A stretch of DNA of 64,000 nt. Origin: Dreissena polymorpha. Its lineage: Eukaryota > Mollusca > Bivalvia > Myida > Dreissenidae. Within the stretch, counting starts at the first letter, position 1, and each line of letters starts with the position of its first letter. Location of the stretch: the NCBI RefSeq assembly GCF_020536995.1, contig NC_068360.1:85232207-85296206 (forward strand). Reading direction: 5' to 3'. A model generated the notes under the pieces. It had not been told where the DNA came from and did not search any database. It saw only the letters and a list, made by a program, of their open reading frames with translations. Of the stretch, positions 33,690-44,180 are shown piece by piece. The position numbers and the translations under genes are program-made.

Positions 33690-34480
33690 ACCTGAAATTG
33701 AGTGTTTTTCGGTCTTCACATGAAGTGCTTTTCGGTTGGTATATTGTCGATATATATCCAATTTTGGGCATTAATACATCATAATAAACAAAAGGTAGTA
33801 TAAATATGCATGAAATATAAACATTTATAATTAATTAAATCCGTTTACACACAATAGAAACGAAATGTTTCATATATATAGAGAGAAATTGAGTTCTTTT
33901 CGGTCTTCACATGAAGTGCTTTTCGGTTGGTACATTGCCCATATATATCCAATTTTGAGCATTAATACCTCATAATAAACAAAAGTAGTATAAATATGCA
34001 CAAAATATAACCATTTATAACTAATTAAATCTGTTTACACACAATAGAAACGCAATTTTTTATATATATATAGAGAGAAATTGAGTGCTTTTCGGTCTTG
34101 AGTGCTTTTCGGTCTTCACATGAAGTGCTTTTGGGTTGGTATATTGCCGATATATATCCAATATTGGGTATTAATATCTCATAATAAACAAAAGGTAGTA
34201 TAAATATGCATGAAATATAACCATTTATAACTAATTTAATCCGTTTACACACTTAATAAAAACCCAATTTTTCATATATAGAGAGAGAAATTGAGTGCTT
34301 TTCTGTTGGTATATTGCCGATATATACCATTTTGGGCATTTATACCTCATAATAAACAAAAGGTAGTATACACATACAATCATATAATCATTTATAACTA
34401 ATTAAACCCGTTTACAAACACTAGAAACGATTTATTGCATATATATAGAGAGAAATTGAGTGCTTTTCGGTGCTATTCTG
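33690..34480. repeat. ~191-bp tandem repeat, about four and a half units
   Basis: 'tgaagtgcttttcggttgg' recurs at 33721 and 33912, and as '...ttttgggttgg' at 34121, with further truncated units. Each has 'cataataaacaaaaggtagt' and a 'tatatatagagagaaattga' end. A short 'gagtgcttttcggtcttgag' expansion lengthens the third unit. Confidence 0.88.
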
Positions 34481-34532
34481 TGCTTTTCGGTGATTGTATG
34501 GACCGTTCCAACACTTCATGATGTAACATAAG

Positions 34533-34680
34533 ACAAATATGTGTCCAACGTTATTTCATAACCACTTATTTAATTTTAATTGATAACTCAATTTCCACCC
34601 AAACGCCAAAGACAAATATGTGTCCAAAGTTATATCATAACCACTTATTTAATTTTAATTGATACCTCAATTTCCACCCT
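34533..34680. repeat. 78-bp tandem duplication
   Basis: 'gacaaatatgtgtccaa' followed by 'cataaccacttatttaattt' and 'caatttccaccc' occurs at 34533 and 34611. Confidence 0.85.
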
Positions 34681-34930
34681 AAAATCCATCTATACCAGCT
34701 GCTTGTACTGGTACTATATTTACGACAATGGCGTCCATTTGCATGAATGTAACGAAATTCGCTAGTTTCAAAAGCCCTTCGATACTGAAAACATAAACCC
34801 TGAATGCATGGACATCAATATCTTTTGCATAAAACGGCAGTTTGTGAACGTCTGCATATGCTCTACATTGTTCCCAGTTCGGGAATGTTTTTACTTGTAT
34901 ATAACCCACTGCAGAAACGGGTCCAGACAT
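34679..34930 (-). CDS. Small unidentified protein, first exon or intronless gene
   Basis: The ATG at 34930 (context AGAAATGTC, purine at -3) opens MSGPVSAVGYIQVKTFPNWE, QCRAYADVHKLPFYAKDIDV and so on, 83 codons to TAG at 34679. A second ATG 12 nt upstream is in frame. Composition is protein-like (Trp, Cys and aromatics spread evenly) and differs from the AT-driven frames around it. A possible donor GTAAAT at about 34722-34727 would cut it to about 69 codons. An NRF1-type site and CpGs lie directly upstream, as expected of a housekeeping promoter. No family recognised. Confidence 0.5.
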   Translation of the reverse strand: MSGPVSAVGYIQVKTFPNWEQCRAYADVHKLPFYAKDIDVHAFRVYVFSIEGLLKLANFVTFMQMDAIVVNIVPVQAAGIDGF

Positions 34931-34974
34931 TTCTATGCACAATATTACCTCGAAATCTCAATAACCAAGTCACG

Positions 34975-35040
34975 AGTCAGTGTGCGGCGGCCATGTTGAT
35001 TTTCTGCGCATGCGCCCTTGTTACCCGTTGACAGCACTAA
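34975..35040 (-). promoter_or_regulatory. CpG promoter with NRF1-type site
   Basis: TGCGCATGCGC at 35005-35015 is a perfect core for NRF1. 'cggcggccatg' (YY1-like) and 'tcacgagtcagtg' lie between it and the ATG at 34930 of the minus-strand frame. Confidence 0.5.
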
Positions 35041-35054
35041 CATGCGAAACTAGC

Positions 35055-35182
35055 CAACTCGTACCTAAGTCAACAACTACCTTGGTCAACTCGTACCCGA
35101 TATGGTTAACTCGTACCCGATTTTTGGTCAACACCTTCCCCACACTATTCAACTCGTACCCGATTTGGTCAACACGTACCCT
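35055..35182. repeat. ~21-bp degenerate array of 'gtcaactcgtacccgat'
   Basis: Five or six imperfect copies of 'caactcgtacccgattt'. CGTACCC is the invariant core, as in the arrays at 45.7, 56.3 and 56.8 kb. Confidence 0.8.
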
Positions 35183-35553
35183 CCTAAAAGTTATTTCTAT
35201 ATATCAAAGACGTGAAGTTTTTTATATGTTTTTTTTCTTGCTTTTTGTGAATTTTTTGGTAATGTAGGTAACGGCTATAAATATGTGTAAAAGTTTAATT
35301 CTAATAAAAACTATTGTCATCGTCATAATAGAATTTGGCATTAACCTTATTTTTGCCAGTACTTTAGACAACATATCAGTGACGCTTTAGAATTGATGAC
35401 ATGTATAGCCAATAAAATGCACTTATGTTTACAGAAGCAGCTTAACATATTGAAAAATAAATAAAAAAGGTGTGTTTATTGTATTTTTTTATATTAAGCA
35501 ATACCGAATGCTTCATATAAGTCCTTATCATTTCGAAAAGAAAAAGGAATTTA

Positions 35554-35895
35554 ATGGATAAAAAAAAGAAACAAAGAAATTTCCATCAAGACTATTTGTA
35601 TACTTTTAGGTGTAACACTTGCTCAGTACAACATAATGGTGAAAGGCGTAATCGAACCCCTTTTGTTTGTGTGCCATGTAGAGAAAGGCCACCGGTTGAG
35701 GTCATGGACGTGTCTCTCTGTGACGACAGTATCTCGGAATCCGAGTCCGACAATGAGTCTGTGCCCGAGTCCGATCATGAGTCCGTGCCCGAGCCTGGCA
35801 AAGAGACCGAGTCTGAGACAGTAGTAAATTGTCCGAGCTCGAGTCTGGCCAAGAGTCCGAGCCCGATTCTAATATGGACACTTTTGTGCACGTGA
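35554..35895 (+). CDS. Zinc-ribbon-like N-terminus with acidic Ser-Glu repeats (probable first exon)
   Basis: The ATG at 35554 (context TTAATGG) opens MDKKKKQRNFHQDYLYTFRC, continuing with a four-cysteine pattern: C-x2-C (FRCNTCS), about 17 residues, then C-x2-C (FVCVPCRER). This is compatible with a small zinc ribbon at residues 20-48. Residues 55-95 are acidic and serine-rich with repeated ESD/ESV/PES units encoded by a degenerate 'gagtccga' repeat. The end of the frame after about residue 100 loses this character and is probably past the real exon end; I could not pick one donor. It lies downstream of the NRF1 promoter, on the opposite strand to the 34.9 kb frame. Function unknown. Confidence 0.45.
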   Translation: MDKKKKQRNFHQDYLYTFRCNTCSVQHNGERRNRTPFVCVPCRERPPVEVMDVSLCDDSISESESDNESVPESDHESVPEPGKETESETVVNCPSSSLAKSPSPILIWTLLCT

Positions 35896-35976
35896 CAACG
35901 TAAAACAATTTTCTAGCTGAAGATGCCTCGAATTTTATTTATTTGGTGGTGGCTGCTTTCTGCCATTTTATTGGCG

Positions 35977-36165
35977 TATAAAAGGGTTTGAATGACGCCA
36001 ACACAACACGCCGATGGCTCCGACCCTTAAACTTTTCTAGCGCGTCTATACAACGCTTGCAGAGATGAAGATGCCAAAGATGTGTTGCTACGGCGTTCCA
36101 AACGCGCTCTCTTCAGTGCCTCTTGCAGACGTCATATTCGATGTATTTGGAATGAGGTCGAAATA
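35977..36165 (+). promoter_or_regulatory. TATA-box promoter candidate followed by a 33-codon frame
   Basis: TATAAAAGGG at 35977-35986 is a strong TATA box in a GC-richer stretch. An ATG at 36065 opens MKMPKMCCYGVPNALSSVPL, ADVIFDVFGMRSK, then TAA. A longer overlapping frame (36082-36267) exists but has no better support. Nothing recognised. Confidence 0.3.
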
Positions 36166-36349
36166 ATCGCGGCGACATGGCGATCTATGCTTAGTCACTG
36201 CTCGAAACGTTGCTGGCGACTGCATAATGAGCACCTTTGCGTTATGCATATATCTTGGCGGTCGTGAGTGCGCTATGCAAAGGCCGATATGCTGCAACTG
36301 GGGTGTAATGGTTCAGCGACATAAATAGAGCTTTTTCATTAGCGAAAGT

Positions 36350-36545
36350 AAATACATGAGTACGCGATAGTATTACATACGCAGGCGATAGTATTGATCA
36401 TGTTCGCAATAAAATTAGGACAGCAGGCTATAGTTACTATGTGAGAATGATATAGCTAATACGTGCGCATGCGATAGCTATTACGTGTGCACGCAAGAGT
36501 GATAACGTGCGCATGCGATAGCTATTACATGCACACGCGATATCT
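36350..36545. repeat. Degenerate ~22-bp array of 'gcgatagctattacgtgcgcat'
   Basis: At least four clear copies between 36470 and 36545 and several weaker ones upstream. The 'gtgcgcatgcg' linkers alternate purine and pyrimidine. Confidence 0.75.
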
Positions 36546-36734
36546 GATCAATGAGAATAGGTGTCTGATGATTCGTTAATGTTTACGTACGCTCCGGAAG
36601 TATTTATAAAGTGATTGCTTATCACATAGGGTACGGGTTTTATAAGCGAATATTTAATTTCATAATTGTAAAGAATTGTTAATGTGACACTTCGAGTGCA
36701 TAGAACATCATTTACAGTAGTAAATTGTTATGAA

Positions 36735-36738
<4 letters not shown>

Positions 36739-36811
<73 letters not shown>
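36739..36811. repeat. (TA)n microsatellite
   Basis: About 70 bp of TA alternation. Confidence 0.97.
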
Positions 36812-36817
<6 letters not shown>

Positions 36818-36907
36818 CAAGAAATTCAAATATCGTCAATGACACTAGTTGCGTATAGTGAACGGTTATTATAAGTGTAAAATTCAATTTCGACTGCAGA
36901 CGTCTAT

Positions 36908-37020
36908 CGCAATCGTCCCGTGGTATTTACCTCAGTATGGACAAACACACACACAGCACACTTATAGTATGTCACGATCGTCCCGTGGTATATTTACCTC
37001 AGTATGGACACACACACAAG
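36908..37020. repeat. Two units of the 59-bp repeat family
   Basis: 'gcaatcgtcccgtggtattt' and 'acctcagtatggac' occur twice. Same family as 11.8-14.1 kb, 23 kb away. Confidence 0.88.
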
Positions 37021-37170
37021 TTTCAGGGATGGGACCCTAATTTTGATTCCATTTACCAAGTTTCCCTAAGTTTTAAACATGGCCAAACAACATCAGCCAA
37101 CCCACGACTCGAACCCCAAAATCCACGACCCTTAATTAAAAAACAATAATCAGACTTTATCCTGTGTACT

Positions 37171-37240
37171 AGGATCTTCCCAACTAGCGAACTTCTTTGG
37201 CTTGAATCGGTTTAAGCTAGTGGCCATAATTCAGGCTCAG
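37171..37240 (+). repeat. ~70-bp direct repeat, left copy
   Basis: 'aggatcttcccaactagcga...taattcaggctcagt' recurs at 41389-41460 with about six differences. Confidence 0.85.
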
Positions 37241-38490
37241 TTTATGGTCATTATATGGGCATTGTAGGAAAGGTCCTGACAGCGCGCGTCAGGGTCTGAA
37301 AGATTTTTGATGATCGAACCTTCCGTTCAAAAGTTATTGCCCTTGGCGCAATGAGTTCTGAATTAAATGTTGTTATTTTCTGCTTTTTGATGATTTTTTT
37401 TTCTTCTTAGTGTTCAAAGCTAGACCCCTTATTTTGGGTTGTAGATGCAGGGTGTAAATCTCTACAAGCCCCTGTAATATGCCCGGGGGTAAGGGGGGGG
37501 GGTAATAATGAAGTTGTGGGCCTTGAGAACTCCGATTTTTATTGTGTTTTTTAGACAGCGGGGTGTTTGGCAATGTCTGGTGATTTTATTTCGCAATTTA
37601 ACTGACATTAATTAATATTGACGGAAAGATAACTAAATTTCCAACAAATAGACACTTGAAAATTAAAAATCGGCCAAAAAAATAAACGTGCTACACGAGT
37701 TATAACGTGCTGGAGCCACTATTTTTGGGTTACAAAGCACTAAAAGTGAGAATATACACCACTATTAGGCACTATTTACCAACAGAGTACCGTGTAACCA
37801 TATATACCGTTGAAAAGGTCTTTAAAAATCAGGCAGAATTTTTAAAGCATTATACAGAAATAACAGTTTGTGTTCCGCGGGGAGCTGATAAACCTTTTTT
37901 TTGGCTTTTTTCACCCTCATTTTTATACAATAAGAATTGTTAAAACTACTAACGTGATATTTAATGCCAGAATATGGTATATATGGATAGATATACGTTC
38001 ACCGGACCTGACGATACCAGATATATGGTTGTGTGACCATTTGGGGCCGGGAAAGGGCGTGTCAAACAGGGGTACCCTCAAATACAATGAGATTTTTGTG
38101 AGTTTTGTGCTCTTTATACGGTTTAAAGTGACCAAAGTCGACCATTTCTTGACTTATATTCTTGAAACTTGGCACGATTATTAAATTTGTATGCCGGACC
38201 GGACAAAATAAAAACTTTGACCTAAATATTGGCCCGGGGGTAGGCTAAGGGGGTCAACGTGACCTACCCTCAGGCGCTGTGTCCATGTTTTTACCATAAT
38301 ACAATGTACTTTTTTTAAATTTCTCATGTCTAGACCTGGAATATTTGGTATATTTAGGAAGGTGTTGGCCCGGGAGTGAGCCCGGGGGGTCAGGGAGGGT
38401 TATTAAGCGCGTCACGTGCGTTCTTAAGGTGGTTTTTGGGCCTAAAAATGCCCTTTTGAGAACATATTGTGAGTTTTTCTCGAAATATAT
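37241..38490. other. Non-coding with 'gcccgggggt' repeats
   Basis: Three spaced phrases combining 'tagacc', 'ggcccggg(g/a)gt' and a G-run (around 37430-37500, 38230-38260 and 38330-38400) suggest an old, weak repeat of several hundred bp. No exon is supported. Confidence 0.45.
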
Positions 38491-38499
38491 TAATATTTA

Positions 38500-38600
38500 G
38501 GCAGTGGCTAGTCGTACGGCCCCGTACGGCTAGACAAGAGGGTAGCCGTACTGCTCTGTACGTATAGCCTTTCCTATGGAGATTGTCTAGCCGTACAGCT
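38500..38600 (+). repeat. Left TIR of the Mutator-like element
   Basis: Pairs with 41190-41296, about four mismatches over the first 95 bp. Includes 'cctttcctatggagattgtc'. Confidence 0.88.
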
Positions 38601-39352
38601 GTTATGACACATAAATATATTGATTAATTATTGATCTACGTGCAGATTCCGAAATTTCTAGCCTTTAGACTAGTTCGTGTAGTCGTCGTCACGGAATTTG
38701 CAATCTGGTTTATGTTTCGTCGTGGTTGGAAATCCGATACGTGCATAGTATATAAAGAGTGTAAACAAGGGAGATATATAAATGTAAATTTATTCCGCCA
38801 AACAACAATTACAGCAATCAATAGAAATCACAGTTATGGAGTATATAAATACGTATTGTACATGCAAATATCAAATGTATACAATAAATATATAGTAAAT
38901 AATATTAACTAAGTTAATGAAAATTGCGACATCACAATGAGAACGTTTATAACAAAACAAATAAAAGGAAACTTAACGTGAAAAGGATAAAAGGATAAAA
39001 GAAAAATGGAAACGTAAATTTACAGAAATTTAAAAAAGCATTATAGAACGAAAACAAATAAACATGATTTTATAGCACTTGACAAAAGCAAATACAACAT
39101 GAAGTTATATACCCTATTTTCACAATATGAGGCACCATTTCACGAAATGTAATGTCGACTATGCAAACAAATAAATCAACGGAACTAAAATGATTGCTTT
39201 TGATGTGTAAAGTCTATTAATGATGCAGCGGCAACAAAGCCGCTGATTATACAGTGTGAATACACAGCCTTATCCGTGTCTTTGTTGTTCGCTTGTATGA
39301 CAAATGAAGTTGCTCATATCTTAAATGACATGTCACTTAAAGAAATAATACA

Positions 39353-39556
39353 TGAGCCGCGTTTTGAGAAACTGGGCTTAATGTATGTGCGTAAAGTGCC
39401 ATCCTAGATTAGCCTGTGCAGTCCGCACAGGGCTAATCACGGATACCATAAAAGCGGTAAGTGTCGTCGCTGATTAGCATGTGCGGACTGCTTAGGCTTA
39501 TCTGGGACGACACTTTACGCACATGCATTTAGCCCAGTTTTCTCAGAACGCGACTC
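39353..39556. mobile_element. Palindromic MITE, 204 bp, nested in the Mutator-like element
   Basis: 'tgagccgcgttttgagaaac' at the left end matches the reverse complement of the right end ('tgagtcgcgttctgagaaaa'). The inverted arms run about 80 bp each through 'gtgcgtaaagtg' and 'gcagtccgcaca'. No clear target duplication was found. Confidence 0.82.
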
Positions 39557-39984
39557 ACATATTTACAGAATCATACATTTGTCAGAGACAGATCGTAATG
39601 CAAACGCATCTAGTTTAAGATCTTTAGTAAAGTACAACTTTTTGACATCGAGAATGTGCATCGTTTGAACTTAAAGTCGTATTCAAGCGTGTATCAGACA
39701 ATCTATACCCTTTATCTAGAACATTTTAGGAGTATCCGATATTGCTGCACAGTGGTAATGGAACCAGCCGAGACACAGGTCGCAGCACACACATCTAGTT
39801 TCTAAACTCCTGTAAAAACTGTACACAATTTGAACGCTGGTACTGTTCAATTTTGCCTGTTAATGCACCATAAGAGGAGAATTTTTTCCCAACAGTTAAA
39901 GACACGGCCATTTTCAGTGAACTGATATATTGCTTGTATGAAACCATCTATTTATCAATTGTCTAAAAGATAATTAAATTATTT

Positions 39985-40210
39985 ATGTAACTCAATTTCA
40001 GGAGAACTACCTTGACGGCTGCCTTCATTGAATTTCATAATATCGATGCCGCAACTAAACAGTTTTCACGCCTTACATAGGAACGTCGACTAATTAAAGA
40101 ATCAAATTAGAAACCGAATTAAATTATTGTGTAACTCAATTTCTGAGAACTACCTTTCACGGCTGCCGTCATTGAATTTCATAATACTGCGATCAGCCGC
40201 AACTCTTGTA
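39985..40210. repeat. Tandem duplication of ~145 bp inside the Mutator-like element
   Basis: 'gtaactcaatttc' with 'ggctgccttcattgaatttc' at about 39990 recurs at about 40133 with a few differences. The end of the second copy ('aaacagtttttcacacctta') is displaced to 41030, separated by the fold-back element. Confidence 0.8.
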
Positions 40211-41027
40211 TAAAAGGGATCTTTTCACGGTTTGGTAAATTGACAAAATTGAAAAATTTGTTTCAGATTCGCAAATTTTCGTTTTAGTTATGATATTTGT
40301 GAGGAAACAGTATTACTGAACATTTACCATAGTCCAATATAGCCATTATTTGTATCCTTTGACGATTTGAAAACCTAAAAATTATAAAGCGTTGCAACGA
40401 GAAACGATTGAATAATATGGAGAGTTCTGTTGTTGTCGTTTAAATTTACGAAACTACGAAGATTGCTTATATAAGGTATAAAATACTTAAACTGTGCATA
40501 CCAGGCGGAAAAGCCGAGAGGGCTAATGCGTTTTTACTTCAGACTTACTCCAGGACTCCGGGGGTCACTGGTTCGAGCCCTGGTACCGGCTACTTTTTTT
40601 TCCTTTTTTTAATTTTATTCTTAATTTTTTACTGGAGCTTTTAAGATCCAATGTTTACATTTATCAATATAAAGCATTTAATGACACTTCAAAATATGCC
40701 AAAATCTGTGAAAAGGCCCCTTTAAAGCTTGTCATTTACTGCTTTAAATGCTTTATATTGATATATTTAAACATTTGAACTAAAAATCTCCAGTAAAAAA
40801 TAAGAATACAATTTAAAAAAGAAGAAAAAAACGTAAATCTCCACAGGGCTAGAACCACTGACCCCTAGAGTCATGGAAGCTTGAGTAAAATGTCTCTCGT
40901 TTTTACCACTCTATCATCCACGCTCACGTCAAAGCCGGAGGTATTTTTTAGCTATATAAGCAATCCTCGTAGTTTCCCAAAATATCAATTCGCGTCGAAC
41001 GACGCTTTAATCTGTTGGACAGTCCCT
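40210..41027. mobile_element. Fold-back pair of tRNA-related SINE-like copies
   Basis: Two inverted arms, about 40440-40690 and 40735-41000, mirror each other around 40720 ('gaaaaggcccctttaaagct'). Each arm holds a Pol III B-box-like sequence ('ggttcgagccc' at about 40570 plus; 'ggttctagccc' on the minus strand near 40850) and a T-rich tail. This looks like two tRNA-derived SINE copies inserted head to head, splitting the host duplication noted at 39985-40210. Confidence 0.65.
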
Positions 41028-41189
41028 TTAAAACAGTTTTTCACACCTTACTTAGGAACGTCGACTAATTAAAGAATCAAATAGTAAGCAACCGTATTAC
41101 AAGGAAGCCGTACAGATGAAGAATTTTTAAACTTTTATGAGCTTAAACAAACTTATTACTGATTAACAACACTGAATGACAATTCTATA

Positions 41190-41296
41190 CTTTAAAGCCG
41201 TACGGCTAGACAATCTCCATAGGAAAGGCTTTACGTACAGAGCCGTACGGCTAGCCTCTTGTCTAGCCGTACGGGGCCGTACGACTAGCCACTGCC
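41190..41296 (-). repeat. Right TIR of the Mutator-like element
   Basis: Reverse complement of 38500-38600. Confidence 0.88.
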
Positions 41297-41388
41297 TAAT
41301 ATTTAATATTATTTGAGTAGATCATGGTGAATTTTAACAATAAATCGAAAAATATTCAAGAAAAGTTGAAAAATAAAAATCGTTTTTT

Positions 41389-41460
41389 AGGATCCTCCCA
41401 ACTAGCGAACTTCTTTTGCTTGAATCGGTTTAAGCTTGGGGCCATAATTTAGGCTCAGTC
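41389..41460 (+). repeat. ~70-bp direct repeat, right copy
   Basis: Partner of 37171-37240. The two lie 4.2 kb apart and enclose the Mutator-like element and GG-rich repeats. Neither copy extends further in either direction. Confidence 0.85.
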
Positions 41461-41574
41461 TGTCTATTAACACAAGGACCACAATAATATATAATGATAA
41501 CATAACTTGTGGCAATAGGTGTGTTTTAATTGTATTGCCTTATTTGGTGTTATACATTGTTGAAATAAATGACT

Positions 41575-41780
41575 GACTGAATGAGTGAGCAAGTTAGTAA
41601 CTTACTCACTCATTCAGTCAGTCAGTCACTCACACATTTAGTCAGTCACTCGATCACTCAGTCAGTCACTCCTTCACTTCCTCACTACCTTACTCACTCA
41701 ATCACTACCTCACTCAAAGTCAGTCACTCAATCACAAAGTCACTCACTCAGTCACTTATTCAGTCAATCAGTCATTTATT
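41575..41780. repeat. Low-complexity CACT/CAGT array
   Basis: 'cactcagtcagtcactcac'-type tetranucleotide repeats with drift. The Ser/Thr-rich open frame is an artefact. Confidence 0.85.
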
Positions 41781-42033
41781 GTCGCGGATCAAGCTTTTGG
41801 TATTAATTATCGGATACATTCAGCCCTAAATAATATTGTAAGTTCGTTCGCACTTTTGTTTTGAAGTCTTTTCGCTTATCCCTAGGCAATATTGATAACA
41901 ACAAGTGAGTGTCTGTAATATTAATACACTGATGTGTGTATTATTTTAATAGTTTCAGACAAAAACCCTGGGCAGAACCAGTACTAATTATGCATGCGTA
42001 TATATTGATTATATATAACAATAAATCAAGTAA

Positions 42034-42133
42034 NNNNNNNNNNNNNNNNNNNNNNNNNNNNNNNNNNNNNNNNNNNNNNNNNNNNNNNNNNNNNNNNNNN
42101 NNNNNNNNNNNNNNNNNNNNNNNNNNNNNNNNN
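42034..42133. other. Assembly gap, 100 N
   Basis: Exactly 100 N, the conventional length for a gap of unknown size. Confidence 0.99.
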
Positions 42134-42339
42134 TGCAGGTATTACATTGTAAATATTATTTATTATTTCCAAGATAACAGTCATTGCAACGTGTTAGTGA
42201 ATATTACATCAATAGGCTGGCATGAAAGTAGCTCCTTTGAAGCACAAACTGCATCCAAGAATATATCATGCTGACCGGTTGATGAGGCCTGTTTTGATAA
42301 TAATGTATTACTATTTTTACTTCCGTGTTCATAATCTTT

Positions 42340-42600
42340 ACGGGCGCCATGCTGGAAATAGTCCGTTTCCCACAATGCATTTACAGCGTTGACACACTGG
42401 GTCTATACCGGGAAAAACCACGCGCAGTTTGGCGCCGCCTGACGTCATCCCGCCGAAATTTTCATTGGGCAATTCATATGTAAACGTCATTGTATTCGCA
42501 AAAGGGGTAAACTTAAAAGCCAGGACATTGAGGGCAAGGTGCGAAAGTAAAATGTCTCGGATATTGGGGAAAAAAACGCGCGTGTTAGTCAGGTAAATAG
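42340..42600. promoter_or_regulatory. CpG promoter-like block with CRE, E2F-like and ZNF143-like motifs (copy 1)
   Basis: TGACGTCA at 42440-42447, 'gtttggcgcc' (E2F-like) just before it, and 'tttcccacaatgcattt' (ZNF143-like) near 42366. A plus-strand ATG at 42552 opens MSRILGKKTRVLV and reaches a consensus donor AG/GTAAAT at 42592, a plausible very short first coding exon. A minus-strand ATG at 42349 (GCATGGCG context) lies on the other side, so the promoter may be bidirectional. Confidence 0.5.
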
Positions 42601-43439
42601 TTACTTAGTAAGTTACTTATTTTGTTTAAAGTTCATAAATTATATTGAAAAGTGTAAGGCAATAATAACTTAAACGGACTAATGCCACAATGTGACCAAC
42701 GGACTGTCGGATTACTAACGGTAAGAAAACATGCAGTTTATTGTCAATATGACAAAAATCTGCGCAGATTTATTGGCTTTGCGTAATGCCCCTTTTCGCA
42801 CTGTTTTCAGAAACTTGTGTTACAATCACACTCGCATATGGAAATATCATGAATATAAGTGACATGAACGCCTGTGAATGTCTTTGCTGCAACTAGTTTA
42901 GTGGAGTGTAACATATATTATGGCATGCGCTTCGATTGTTTTATTACATGCGTATTGGCAGCCATTTAAAGAAATGTGAAAACAACACATTAATCGTACT
43001 TGTTCTCGTTCTTTAATTAATATAATTTTCAACAGCTTGGTCGAGTATCGAGGTAAAATATTTAAATGCGTTTGCATATATAAACTGAATACCGTATGAA
43101 ACGTGTAGATGATGGCTTTTCTGCCATTATAACGACTGCAATTGTTTGTGAAATACCATTGTTTTTTACTGTTATAAAATTGTGTATTTCTAATATTTGG
43201 GTATAATACGTGTGTATGGATATATTAGATATATTATATGGTTGTTTTATATAGTGCATATACAATGAATAACTTATGAGGGCCTTAGTGTGACGATTAG
43301 AATACAGTTTGGATCCTGATGAGACGCCTGGTTTGTGGGTCTCATTAAAGTGCAAATATTTCAAGGGAGACGACTGTTATAAGTTTCTGATCAGCACAAA
43401 TTACACAATTAACTCCCTTCTTTACGGGCTCATGAAAAT

Positions 43440-44180
43440 GCTATGTCCACGTATAAAAATGTTTTACAGTGTGAAGACCCTACATAAAAATGCGGATTTT
43501 TTTTCTTACGTGGTATCTTGACACACACATTTTCAAGTCTATTTCATTACATTTGGCATATATATTAACAAAAATGGCATCGTATGAACATGTCGTATAG
43601 TATATAAGAAACATTGAAGCCTAATATACATTCATCTATTATTATTTGGGCACAAATAATTTTACCGTATGAAGACCCTACATAAACATGCTGATTTTTG
43701 TTCTTACTTGGTACCTGGCGACCACATTTTCAAGTCTATTTCATTAAATTTGGCATAGATATATAAAATGGCATCGTATGAACCAGTAGTCAAAGTATAA
43801 GCACATTGAAGCCTAATATGCATTCATCTATGATTATTGGGCACAAACAATTTTACTGTGTGAAAGCCCTACATAAAAATGCTGATTTTTTCTTACTTGG
43901 TATCTGGCAACACACATTTTCAGTCTGTTTCATTAAATTGGCATCTATTATTAATAAAAATGGCATTGTATGAACATGTCCTCATAGTATAAGCATAGAA
44001 GCATAATACGCATTCATCTATTATAATTTGGGCTCATACAATTTTACCGTGTTAACACCATATATCAAGTTGCAGATTTTTTAATACTAGTATTCGCCAA
44101 ATACCCACAGGCATTTTCATTAATATCTCAGACAAAAGACATATAAATTAATACACATGGCATCTAAAGAACATTTATCA
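43440..44180. repeat. ~195-bp tandem array, about four units (copy 1)
   Basis: 'gaagaccctacataaa' or variants recur at about 43473, 43670, 43860 and 44052. Each is followed by 'cacacattttcaagtc', 'aaaatggcat' and 'cattcatctat'. Confidence 0.85.

Larger units (their letters stand above)
38500..41296. mobile_element. Mutator-like (MULE) non-autonomous element, 2.8 kb
   Basis: Both ends carry about 100-bp inverted repeats starting GGCAGTGGCTAGTCGTACGG. The element is flanked on both sides by the identical 9-mer TAATATTTA (38491-38499 and 41297-41305). Long terminal repeats beginning with G and a 9-bp target duplication are the hallmark of Mutator-like transposons. No transposase-like frame exists inside; the interior is filled with nested MITE and SINE-like DNA. 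The TIRs themselves contain a smaller palindrome (CCGTACGG). Confidence 0.85.

Noticed and set aside
40497-40600. Functional tRNA gene
   Set aside because: Has a B box, but the acceptor and anticodon arms do not form; it lies in an inverted SINE-like pair.
37171-41460. Direct repeats read as long terminal repeats of a retroelement
   Set aside because: Only about 70 bp long, no primer site or polyprotein between them, and the interior is explained by a Mutator-like element.
41581-41829. Ser/Thr-rich 82-codon frame
   Set aside because: Translation of the CACT/CAGT low-complexity array.
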